This document shows positions 6,282-12,187 of a DNA stretch of 12,187 nt, one piece after another. The stretch is from Akkermansiaceae bacterium UBA6138 (GTDB taxonomy: Bacteria; Verrucomicrobiota; Verrucomicrobiia; Verrucomicrobiales; DEV007), in contig DIVG01000029.1 in assembly GCA_002422425.1 (NCBI GenBank), positions 1-12,187 on the forward strand. Direction: 5' to 3'. Below the pieces are notes generated by a model. It had not been told where the DNA came from and ran no database searches. It saw only the letters and a list, made by a program, of their open reading frames with translations. Each line of letters opens with the position of its first letter. Position 1 is the first letter of the stretch. Both the position numbers and the translations under genes were made by a program.

Positions 6282-7079
6282 ATGAGTCGAATCCTCCTTC
6301 TGTCTGTTTGCCTTGCCGGATCCCCCCTGATGTTGCTTTCCGAGCAAGCGCCGTCAAAGATAAATCTGAATGATCCGAATCTGCAGATTGTCGATGGTTC
6401 TGTGATTCCCATACCGCTGGAGATTTTTGCGTCACTGGACAAGCTCGGCAAGCAGGATTGGGGGCGCGAGGTTGAAAATCGCGAAATCCGCCTCGATACA
6501 AACCGTTCCCGCACCGCAATGCTCTTCGGGCTCACCGTTTCGGAAGGGTTTATAGCCGTCCAAGCTGAGGATAAGGAAGCGGTTCGTCGGATCGGTCGCG
6601 AGGTCCTGCGGCTTGCTGCTTCCCTTGGAGTGGCCGGTTCGGTCGAAGAGCATGCCAACTCAATCGTGAACGCCGCCGGAAAAAGTGACTGGCCCGTCGT
6701 CAGAAGGGAGCTCGACAAGACTCGCCAGACAGTGCTGAATAAGATGGCTGAACTACGCGATGCGGAGCTCGTCGACCTTGTCAGTCTGGGCGGCTGGCTC
6801 GGCGGGACGAGGGCGCTCGCTTCAGTGCTTCAGGGAAACTACTCGGTGGAGGGTTCCGATCTTTTGAACCAGCCTGAACTGGTTAAACAGCTCAAAGATG
6901 ACTTCAACCGGCTCCCCGATCGAGCCAAACGGGGCAGGATGTTTGACCAGGTGTCAAAAACACTCGGTCATCTTGAATCTCTCATGCGAACGGATGCCTC
7001 GGGTGCCATCGGTGAGGAGGCGATCATTGAGATCTCGCTTTCGACAAAAAATCTGGTCGAGGCCATTTATGAAAGTTAG
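6282..7079 (+). CDS. Exported protein of unknown function
   Basis: A 265-residue protein not recognised as a member of a named family. Residues 1-20 look like a signal peptide (MSR then ILLLSVCLAGSPLMLLS). Cys10 is not in a good lipobox (Val at -1, and too near the start), so a soluble periplasmic protein is more likely than a lipoprotein. The mature part starts with an extended region (LNDPNLQIVDGSVIPIPLEIF) and continues as mostly helical, charged sequence with no further membrane segment. A glycine-rich SLGGWLGGTRALASVL segment (168-183) is the most distinctive motif. The ATG at 6282 follows a good promoter but has no Shine-Dalgarno. Its last 11 bp overlap the next gene, so the two products are likely co-translated and may act together in the envelope. 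Confidence 0.8.
   Translation: MSRILLLSVCLAGSPLMLLSEQAPSKINLNDPNLQIVDGSVIPIPLEIFASLDKLGKQDWGREVENREIRLDTNRSRTAMLFGLTVSEGFIAVQAEDKEAVRRIGREVLRLAASLGVAGSVEEHANSIVNAAGKSDWPVVRRELDKTRQTVLNKMAELRDAELVDLVSLGGWLGGTRALASVLQGNYSVEGSDLLNQPELVKQLKDDFNRLPDRAKRGRMFDQVSKTLGHLESLMRTDASGAIGEEAIIEISLSTKNLVEAIYES
7059..7062 (+). promoter_or_regulatory. Ribosome binding site deciding the 7069 start
   Basis: GAGG lies 6 bp before the ATG at 7069, within the end of the preceding gene. It is the best-spaced Shine-Dalgarno-like site in the window and supports the start that gives the second exported protein its signal peptide. Confidence 0.55.
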
Positions 7080-7572
7080 GTCTTTCCCTCTCCTGGTAGT
7101 CTTCACCCTGGGTGTTGTTTCCATTGTTCCGCTGCGCGCGCAGAATACAGGAGGCGGAGTCCCTTCGCTGAAGGGAGAAGAGGGGGCAGCCCCTGTGATC
7201 GACGAGGTCAAGCTAATAGCGCAGCGTGCCGCGATTGCTTCGCTCGGCGGCGAGGATCCCTTCGTCCTCCGCGAATCGTCCTGGAGCGGGGTGATCGATC
7301 CGGGTAAAGCCCGCCTCATCCAGTTGCAACTCTTCAAGCGGAACGAGTATCAGTTCTGGATGGCCGTGCCTGATCGCAAAGCGGGCGTCAATGTGAGCAT
7401 CTACAACGGCAAGGGCGAGCTTATCGAGACCGGGAATGTCACCCATGCTTCCGGCAATGTGGCGGGGCTTATTATCCGCCCGCGTGAGACAGGAGTTTAT
7501 TACCTCAGGATTTCTCTCCAAACCACGATTAAGACACCGCAGAAGTGGTCTGTTATTTATGCGTATCGTTGA
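7069..7572 (+). CDS. Exported beta-sandwich-like protein of unknown function
   Basis: A 167-residue protein with a clear signal peptide (MKVRS, then the hydrophobic FPLLVVFTLGVVSIVPL) and a likely cleavage after PLRA, before QNTGGG (residue 25). The mature C-terminal half (about 68-165) reads as alternating beta strands: SWSGVIDPGKARLIQLQLF, NEYQFWMAVPD, VNVSIYNGKGELIETG and the closing ETGVYYLRISL. That order resembles pre-peptidase C-terminal (PPC-like) beta-sandwich domains, which often bind carbohydrate or stabilise secreted enzymes. No catalytic motif is visible. The frame is open well upstream, but the ATG at 7069 is preferred for its signal peptide, GAGG at 6 bp spacing, and 11-bp overlap with the previous gene. 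The PPC likeness is tentative; export is well supported. Confidence 0.8.
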   Translation: MKVRSFPLLVVFTLGVVSIVPLRAQNTGGGVPSLKGEEGAAPVIDEVKLIAQRAAIASLGGEDPFVLRESSWSGVIDPGKARLIQLQLFKRNEYQFWMAVPDRKAGVNVSIYNGKGELIETGNVTHASGNVAGLIIRPRETGVYYLRISLQTTIKTPQKWSVIYAYR

Positions 7573-7700
7573 GCCTGCGGCGCGTTGTTCCGCTCTCTCA
7601 TCGTTTCTTACCGACACTATCATGAGCGTGCCGACCGGCTGGTGTCTGTGCGAATCGGGCAGCACTCCTCCCCAAACGGCGCTTCCGGCACTTTTTACCC

Positions 7701-8510
7701 ATGGCAACTCCCAGATCGGAATCCCCGGGTGATTCTCCGCCGGATTTTTCTTCGCATAGTCCGGCCCGCTTCGTTTTTTCCATCGCGGTCGTGGTAACGC
7801 TCGCAGGAGTCCTCGTCACGGTTCTTCGCGGCGGCGGCTCGGGGTGGAACGCCTGGCTTTTTCTCGATCAGGGGTTTTCCCACCGCGCTGCGTATCGAAC
7901 TGAACTGATCTTGATTCTTGCGACACTCAGCTTTGCTGTTGCCGGGCTCTTTCTCCGACGGTGGCGGTGGGGCACCTGTTTGATGATTCCGGCCTTTGCC
8001 TTCCTCCTGACCGAATCGTGTTTCATCGCAAAAATGGACGGTGTCGGGCACGCCCAGTGGGCTCCGGCCGCTCATGCGCTGCGTTACGGGACACCTCTGG
8101 CACTCGCCTTGCTTGCGATGAAGGAACCGTTCGGTGAGGCCCAGGTGATGATGTTACTGCGCGTTTCGCTCGCCTTTGTTTTTGTAACCCATGGCGCCGA
8201 AGCGCTTATGCATTACCCGCGTTTCATTGATCTCATCATCGGGAGCGGTGAAAATCTCTTCCGCTGGCGTATCACCGAATCGCAGGCCAGGAGCGCGCTC
8301 ACGCTCATCGGTGTGCTCGATATCGCGGCCGGTATCGCGATTCTTGTCAGGGCTTTCCCCGCCCTCCTCTGGTGGATGGCGGTCTGGGGACTCGTGACGG
8401 CGCTCTCGCGCATGACGAGTCTCGGGTGGGAGGCCTATCGGGACGTGCTGGTGCGCGCGTCGCACTTTCTCGTGCCCATGATACTCGCACAGTATCGGCG
8501 GCGGCGTTAG
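7701..8510 (+). CDS. Polytopic membrane protein with DoxX-like segment
   Basis: A 269-residue inner-membrane protein. After a polar N terminus there are about eight hydrophobic spans, near residues 23-42, 66-85, 91-110, 124-140, 149-168, 198-216, 219-236 and 252-265, with an Arg-rich C-terminal tail (YRRRR). The segment LLRVSLAFVFVTHGAEAL (152-169) has the LRxxxxxxFxxHGxxxL pattern of DoxX-like proteins, and the LTLIGVLDIAAGIAIL span (200-215) fits the usual next helix. The protein is roughly twice the length of ordinary DoxX proteins, so it is either a longer relative or a look-alike. The ATG at 7701 has no Shine-Dalgarno. It is 128 bp after the exported pair and converges with gltX (34 bp between stops). 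Function is unknown. Confidence 0.82.
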   Translation: MATPRSESPGDSPPDFSSHSPARFVFSIAVVVTLAGVLVTVLRGGGSGWNAWLFLDQGFSHRAAYRTELILILATLSFAVAGLFLRRWRWGTCLMIPAFAFLLTESCFIAKMDGVGHAQWAPAAHALRYGTPLALALLAMKEPFGEAQVMMLLRVSLAFVFVTHGAEALMHYPRFIDLIIGSGENLFRWRITESQARSALTLIGVLDIAAGIAILVRAFPALLWWMAVWGLVTALSRMTSLGWEAYRDVLVRASHFLVPMILAQYRRRR

Positions 8511-8544
8511 ACCGCTTCTACCCCAGGGGTTCGCTTCCGCGCCT

Positions 8545-9909
8545 TTAACCGGCAAGCCCCGGCATTTCGGAAAAGGTTTTCAGACGTTTGATGACCTCCT
8601 CTTTTCCGAGCAGTACGAGGACAGGAACAAGATCCGCGCCGGAGGTGCTGCCCATCACCGCAACGCGACAAGGAAGCATTAGGGCACCCATTTTAAGACC
8701 TATCTGACCGGCTGCCTCGTGAATAGCGGCTTTGATCCCGTCAATCGACCAGTCAGTTGCCGCTGAAATACCGGCGGTGAGGGCGCTGATGATCACGGGA
8801 AGTTCCTCTTTTTCCTGCACCTTCGTGATGGACGCCTCGTCGTAGGCCACCGAGTCGGCAAAGATCGTCGCGATAACGCCGGGTATCTCGCTTAGAAGCT
8901 GGACGCGGTCACGAGCGAGTTCGAGCGCGGCTGGAACCCGAGCGTCGCCGGGGTCGATTCCGGCGCGGCTCAGAAAAGGACTCGCATGCTTGAACAGGTC
9001 GGCCGCCGGGAGGTGCTTGAGATGTTCGCCGTTCACCCAACGGCATTTGTCGTAGTCAAACTTCGAGTTCGAACTGTTCACGCCAGGCAGATCAAATCGC
9101 AACCGGAGCTCTTCGAGCGAAAAAATCTCCTGATCGTCCTTGGTCGACCAGCCGAGCAGGGCCATGTAGTTGTCTACGGCCGCAGGGAGAAAACCGCCCT
9201 CCTGATATTCATGGATAAGCGCGCCCTGGTCGCGCTTGCTCATCTTCGTGCCACTCGGGTTAAGATTCAGCGGGATGTGGGCAAAAACCGGCGGTGTCGC
9301 GCCAAGCGCTTCAAAAAGGGCGAGGTGTTTCGGGGTGTTGGAAAGGTGATCCTCTCCGCGAATGACGTGAGTGATCGCCATCTCGATGTCATCGACAACA
9401 TTCACAAAGTGAAAGATATACCCGCCGTTTGGCCGCCGAATGACGATATCGGGATTCGCTTCGACTTCCTGTTTCGCTTCAGCATCGTAGCGGCGCGAGC
9501 CCTGCTCCTTTAGATTTGTCGAGACCTGCCCGCAGACCACATCGGATACGGTGATGATTTTGTCCGGCACGCGGAAACGGATCGCGCCCTCGTCTTCGTA
9601 GAGGTGACCGGAAGCTTCGAGTTTCGCGAGGTAGCGGTCGTAAACCTCGTTGCGCTCACTTTGAAAGTAGGGGCCGTAATCTCCACCTACCTCCGGCCCC
9701 TCGTCCCATTCAAGTCCCAGCCATTTCAGACCGTCGAGAATGATTTGCATCGACTCTGCGGTAGATCGGTCGGCATCGGTGTCCTCGACCCGCAGGATGA
9801 AGGTTCCTCCGTGGTGACGGGCGTAGAGCCAGTTGTAGAGAGCTGTGCGGGCTCCCCCGATGTGGAGAAAGCCGGTGGGTGAGGGGGCAAAACGGGTACG
9901 GACGGTCAT
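8545..9909 (-). CDS. gltX: Glutamyl-tRNA synthetase
   Basis: A cytosolic class I synthetase that charges tRNA-Glu. Its 454 residues carry the signature RFAPSPTGFLHIGGARTALYNW at the N terminus (HIGH-type motif HIGG at 16-19), LRVEDTDADRS (39-49), HVIRGEDHLSNTPKH (181-195) and the KMSKR loop (222-226). Two departures from the E. coli type are visible. The Cys/His zinc-binding connection between the first Rossmann half and the IRFRVPD strand (110-116) is absent, leaving only SGHLYEDEGA. A roughly 16-residue charged insertion (about 131-150) lies before DIVIRRPNG. A discriminating or non-discriminating role cannot be told by eye. The start at 9909 is fixed by the family N terminus; there is no Shine-Dalgarno. 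The 181 bp upstream (9910-10090) show no clear promoter or terminator. Confidence 0.97.
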   Translation of the reverse strand: MTVRTRFAPSPTGFLHIGGARTALYNWLYARHHGGTFILRVEDTDADRSTAESMQIILDGLKWLGLEWDEGPEVGGDYGPYFQSERNEVYDRYLAKLEASGHLYEDEGAIRFRVPDKIITVSDVVCGQVSTNLKEQGSRRYDAEAKQEVEANPDIVIRRPNGGYIFHFVNVVDDIEMAITHVIRGEDHLSNTPKHLALFEALGATPPVFAHIPLNLNPSGTKMSKRDQGALIHEYQEGGFLPAAVDNYMALLGWSTKDDQEIFSLEELRLRFDLPGVNSSNSKFDYDKCRWVNGEHLKHLPAADLFKHASPFLSRAGIDPGDARVPAALELARDRVQLLSEIPGVIATIFADSVAYDEASITKVQEKEELPVIISALTAGISAATDWSIDGIKAAIHEAAGQIGLKMGALMLPCRVAVMGSTSGADLVPVLVLLGKEEVIKRLKTFSEMPGLAG

Positions 9910-10090
9910 CGCGAGGAACGTGCCGCAATGTGAGCGTTGGTCAAGGCCGGGGGAAAGAGTGGTAATTTCTTTTCTCAGCTACCGCCCGATCGTGAGAAGA
10001 ATCCTACCGCTATGCTTTCGTCCCGGGGCTTTTAGCCGTAATCGATGGCAGCACGGTGAGGCGCGTTCTTCTGCATCCGGCGTAGTTCTT

Positions 10091-11002
10091 TTATCTTTCA
10101 ATTCCCAGCTCGCTCAGGTGCTCCCGCACGATCGCCCTCTCGGTCCCGTGAAAGCGGTGAAAGGGCGCAGCCATGAAGTCATCGCAGATGCCGAGAATGG
10201 AGAGCGAGCATTTCAGGCCTTTGATGATGGCGGAACCATGTTGGCCGACCCGGTAGAGTGCTTCGCCGAGGGCGATGACCCGGGCGCTGAGCTCGCAGGT
10301 GCGGGCCAGGTCGCCGGATTTGGCGGCTTCGTAGAGATCGACGTAGAGAGTCGGATGAAGGTTCGCTCCGCCGTTGATGCCGCCCTGGCCGCCCATGAGG
10401 ACGACTTCGCCGAGAAGCTCTTCGGGGCCGACAAGGAACGACCAGTCAGGCCTTGCCGTTGCGGCGAGGTGGCGCATTTTGCGGAAGTAGACGAGGTCGC
10501 CGGAGCTGTCTTTGAGACCGATGATATTCTCCTGATCGAGAGCCCAGGTCACGACCTCCCGGGAAAATGAGGTTTTTGTCAGGGCCGGCATGTTGTAGAG
10601 CATGAGAGGGAGGGGGAGCTCGGGAAGGAGCTCCCCGATGAACTCGCGCAGCTCGGGTTGTCCGGCGGGAAAATAGAAGGGCGCCGAGGTCACGACGGCG
10701 TCGGCTCCGTAGTCAGCGGCGTCGCAGGCGAGACGGGCCGACTCGATGATGGAGGTGTCGGTGATGCCAACGAGCACGGGGACGCGACCGCGGACGAGAC
10801 GGCAGGTCTGCCCAATCAATTCGCGCCGGAGCCGGTAGCTAAGACTGGGGGCTTCGCCGGTCGTTCCGAGGATGAAAAGACCCGAGACGCGGCCCGCGAT
10901 GAGGCGTTCGACGAGCCTTTCGAGTCCTTCGAGGTCGAGGGTATCCCGACCCGTCAGCGGAGTGATCATGGGCGGGATGATGCCCTGGTAGCGTGGGGTC
11001 AT
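10091..11002 (-). CDS. Dihydrodipicolinate synthase/N-acetylneuraminate lyase family aldolase
   Basis: A 303-residue TIM-barrel class I aldolase. Visible motifs are GTTGE (46-50, pyruvate carboxylate binding), the APFYF tyrosine Y110, LYNMP with Y136 (proton relay) and the Schiff-base lysine K164 in IGLKDSSG. These define the family but not the substrate. Lysine biosynthesis (DapA), sialic acid cleavage (NanA) and keto-deoxy sugar acid aldolases all share them. An SSS symporter gene on the same strand nearby favours a catabolic role, such as sialic acid or a sugar acid, over DapA. The ATG at 11002 matches the family N terminus (YQGIIPPMITPL). Upstream of it is a long pyrimidine-rich tract in the mRNA sense and no Shine-Dalgarno. 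Confidence 0.92.
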   Translation of the reverse strand: MTPRYQGIIPPMITPLTGRDTLDLEGLERLVERLIAGRVSGLFILGTTGEAPSLSYRLRRELIGQTCRLVRGRVPVLVGITDTSIIESARLACDAADYGADAVVTSAPFYFPAGQPELREFIGELLPELPLPLMLYNMPALTKTSFSREVVTWALDQENIIGLKDSSGDLVYFRKMRHLAATARPDWSFLVGPEELLGEVVLMGGQGGINGGANLHPTLYVDLYEAAKSGDLARTCELSARVIALGEALYRVGQHGSAIIKGLKCSLSILGICDDFMAAPFHRFHGTERAIVREHLSELGIER

Positions 11003-11016
11003 TGGGGTGGGAGGGG
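10995..11016 (+). other. Potential G-quadruplex over the aldolase start codon
   Basis: Four G runs (10995-10998, 11004-11007, 11009-11011, 11013-11016) are separated by loops of 5, 1 and 1 bases, a canonical G3+N1-7 motif on the plus strand. It spans the start codon of the minus-strand aldolase gene, so it lies in that gene's template strand. Purine richness continues to about 11038 with another GGG at 11029-11031. Confidence 0.5.
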
Positions 11017-11098
11017 AGAGTAAAAGGTGGGAAGGTGGATCGAGCCGCGCGAAGTTTGTTCTCGCTTTTCGGTCCAAGATCGGGCTATTTAAAGGTCG

Positions 11099-11335
11099 AT
11101 GGATGGATTAATTGAGAGAGCGCTGACGCGTCGAAATTGGCCGGTTCGAAAGTTCGAATCATTCGACGCCATGAGGTCGCAGCAAGTCGCCGACTGGCAA
11201 AGTCTCTCTTGCGCCGAGAGAAACCGCGTAGCCTGGGAGTTGGCGCGGGATTACTGGACACAGGTGAAGGGAATTGACGAAGATGAACTCCGACTTCAGA
11301 GATCTGTTGGTCATTCTCGATCGGGAAGGAGTTGA
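11099..11335 (+). CDS. Small protein preceding a nucleotidyltransferase; possible antitoxin-like partner
   Basis: A 78-residue protein. It has the layout of small proteins commonly encoded just before stand-alone nucleotidyltransferases: an N-terminal KFESFDAM segment (18-25), a central QVADWQSLSCAERNRVAWEL helix-like block (29-48) and a C-terminal RLQRSV (65-70) followed by basic residues. The family is uncharacterised; an antitoxin-like or regulatory role is inferred from its linkage. It overlaps the next gene by 53 bp. The ATG at 11099 is preferred since the KFESFDAM part looks conserved; an internal ATG at 11171 would give 54 residues. AAAGG stands only 3 bp before the start. It is divergent from the aldolase gene, 96 bp away. 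Confidence 0.68.
   Translation: MDGLIERALTRRNWPVRKFESFDAMRSQQVADWQSLSCAERNRVAWELARDYWTQVKGIDEDELRLQRSVGHSRSGRS
11128..11169. repeat. TTCGAA-rich dyad
   Basis: Perfect 8-bp arms GCGTCGAA (11128-11135) and TTCGACGC (11162-11169) enclose two TTCGAA palindromes (11145-11150 and 11153-11158) separated by AG. It lies inside the 5' part of the small-protein gene, or just before the start if the ATG at 11171 is used. It could be an autoregulatory operator or an mRNA hairpin. Confidence 0.5.
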
Positions 11336-11738
11336 GTATCTCGTAGTGGGAGGTTACGCGGTGATTCACTACGCGCAGCCTCGATACACGAAGGATCTCG
11401 ACATCTGGGTGCGGCCTGAACCGGAGAATGCCGCTAAATTGATGCGAGCCTTCGCCGTTTTTGGCCTTTCCACGTTCGGTCTTATTCAGGAGGATTTTGA
11501 ATGCGAGGGAACACAGTTGAATGTGGGCGTCGCGCCGGTGGCGATTGACTTCCTGACGTCTCTGCCCGGCGTGAATTTTCCGGAAGCTTGGAGTAGGAGG
11601 GAGATCGCTGAATGCGATGGAGTTGGGATTAACTATCTTTCCAAGTTCGACCTTGTTGCCGCCAAACGCAGGGCGGGCCCTCCCACCGACCTCGCGGACC
11701 TTGCCGAACTCACGCGAGGCGATCCTGATGGTGAATAG
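11283..11738 (+). CDS. Stand-alone nucleotidyltransferase, possible toxin-like protein
   Basis: A 151-residue protein of the DNA polymerase beta-like nucleotidyltransferase superfamily. It shows GG (23-24) in YLVVGGYAVIHY, then DLDIWV with the metal-binding D38 and D40, and a third acidic strand VAIDFL with D89. The C-terminal LSKFDLVAAKRRAGPPTDLADLAEL (119-142) is the helical end typical of AbiEii/MNT-like stand-alone members. Such proteins transfer nucleotides to RNA or protein targets, and several are toxins in MNT-HEPN or AbiE-type systems; no HEPN partner is present here. The ATG at 11283 has AAGGG 12 bp upstream; a TTG at 11274 is possible but too close to that site. It overlaps the preceding small gene and ends 32 bp from the symporter stop. 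The fold is well supported, the toxin role is not. Confidence 0.8.
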   Translation: MNSDFRDLLVILDREGVEYLVVGGYAVIHYAQPRYTKDLDIWVRPEPENAAKLMRAFAVFGLSTFGLIQEDFECEGTQLNVGVAPVAIDFLTSLPGVNFPEAWSRREIAECDGVGINYLSKFDLVAAKRRAGPPTDLADLAELTRGDPDGE

Positions 11739-11770
11739 CTTCATCGAGATTTTTAGGGATGCGTTTGGAT

Positions 11771-12187
11771 TTAGTTTGACCGCTGACCGCAGCACCGACT
11801 CACCCCCAGTCCCACAAGAAAGATCGACAGTGTCCCGACGACGATGGTGAGGTTGCTGTGGAGGAGGGGCTTCAGGTTTGCGGGGACCCATGAGGAGGTG
11901 AGCCAGAAGATCACGAACACGCCGATGATGACGCCGGTAACGGCGGCGGCATTGCCGGCTTTCCTGACAATGATGCCAAGAAGGAAGAGTCCGAGCATTC
12001 CTCCGGCGAACATTCCCGAGAGCTGCCACCAGATGTCGAGGATGTTTTTGGCATTGCCGGTGAGGAGCAAGGCGGCTCCCGTGCCGATGAGGCCCCACAT
12101 CACGGTGGAGACGCGGAGCACTTTCATGGATTCGGCTTCGCTGACGGTTTTGCCCTTGCGGACGAGGCGGGTCCAGAGATCCTTGAG
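11771..12187 (-). CDS. Sodium:solute symporter (SSS family), C-terminal part, cut by window edge
   Basis: The last 138 residues of an SSS-family membrane transporter that runs off the window, so the start is not seen. The visible part begins with a cytoplasmic loop (LKDLWTRLVRKGKTVSEAES), then about four membrane spans near visible residues 26-43, 49-72, 80-98 and 111-130. WWQLSGMFAGGMLGLFLLGIIVRKAGNAAAVTG and NLTIVVGTLSIFLVGLG match the last helices of SSS proteins in the sialic acid/sugar group. Sodium-coupled uptake is the family function. With the aldolase gene downstream on the same strand, sialic acid or a sugar acid is the likeliest substrate. The short cytoplasmic tail ends in SRCCGQRSN. 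The family is firm, the substrate inferred. Confidence 0.88.
   Translation of the reverse strand, partial: LKDLWTRLVRKGKTVSEAESMKVLRVSTVMWGLIGTGAALLLTGNAKNILDIWWQLSGMFAGGMLGLFLLGIIVRKAGNAAAVTGVIIGVFVIFWLTSSWVPANLKPLLHSNLTIVVGTLSIFLVGLGVSRCCGQRSN

Noticed and set aside
10027..10037. GGCTTTTAGCC as a terminator for the aldolase gene
   Set aside because: Four-base-pair arms with a 3-nt loop and no T tract in the right direction.
11143..11160. tRNA T-loop-like GGTTCGAA and GTTCGAATC
   Set aside because: No acceptor stem, D arm or anticodon arm can be folded around it; the TTCGAA dyad explains the sequence.
11085..12098. A 337-codon minus-strand frame across the nucleotidyltransferase and symporter
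   Set aside because: It runs antisense to one real gene and out of frame with the other; it is rich in His/Arg/Pro and has no domain.
1..12187. CRISPR array, insertion sequence, transposase or integrase
   Set aside because: No regularly spaced repeats and no recombinase reading frame were found on either strand.

Overview
The window is GC-rich, gene-dense bacterial chromosome. It mixes core housekeeping genes (aroB, miaA, gltX) with sugar-acid catabolism genes and two accessory modules that look like toxin-antitoxin systems. Three things point to Verrucomicrobiota or a close PVC relative: an RNA-recognition-motif protein with an Arg/Ser/Gly/Asn-rich tail, a short glutamyl-tRNA synthetase with a rearranged central region, and a near absence of Shine-Dalgarno sequences. 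This is an inference from gene style; no marker here fixes the phylum.

Layout, left to right. Positions 3-435 (+) hold a Phd/RelB-type antitoxin and an overlapping RelE/ParE-type toxin, whose stop lies one base from the stop of aroB. Positions 437-3239 (-) hold, in transcription order, an RRM RNA-binding protein, a strong intrinsic terminator, miaA (tRNA A37 dimethylallyltransferase) and aroB (3-dehydroquinate synthase). Positions 3240-3721 carry no convincing gene but several inverted repeats. Positions 3722-5371 (-) encode a full-length altronate dehydratase family enzyme. It is divergent, across 76 bp, from a gluconate 5-dehydrogenase-like short-chain dehydrogenase at 5448-6218 (+), and the two probably form a small hexuronate/sugar-acid unit.

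Positions 6282-7572 (+) hold two overlapping genes for exported proteins of unknown function, behind a promoter with a perfect -10 box and a LacI-type palindrome near +1. They are followed by a polytopic membrane protein (7701-8510, +) with a DoxX-like segment. gltX (8545-9909, -) converges on it. Then come a dihydrodipicolinate synthase/N-acetylneuraminate lyase family aldolase (10091-11002, -) and, past an interruption, the C-terminal end of a sodium:solute symporter (11771-12187, -, cut by the window). Aldolase plus SSS symporter is a recurring sialic-acid or sugar-acid uptake pairing. The interruption at 11099-11738 (+) is a small-protein/nucleotidyltransferase pair that resembles a toxin-antitoxin module inserted between the two catabolic genes.

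The best candidates for something undescribed are the hairpin-dense intergenic region (3327-3600), the exported pair at 6282-7572, and the small-protein/nucleotidyltransferase pair at 11099-11738.
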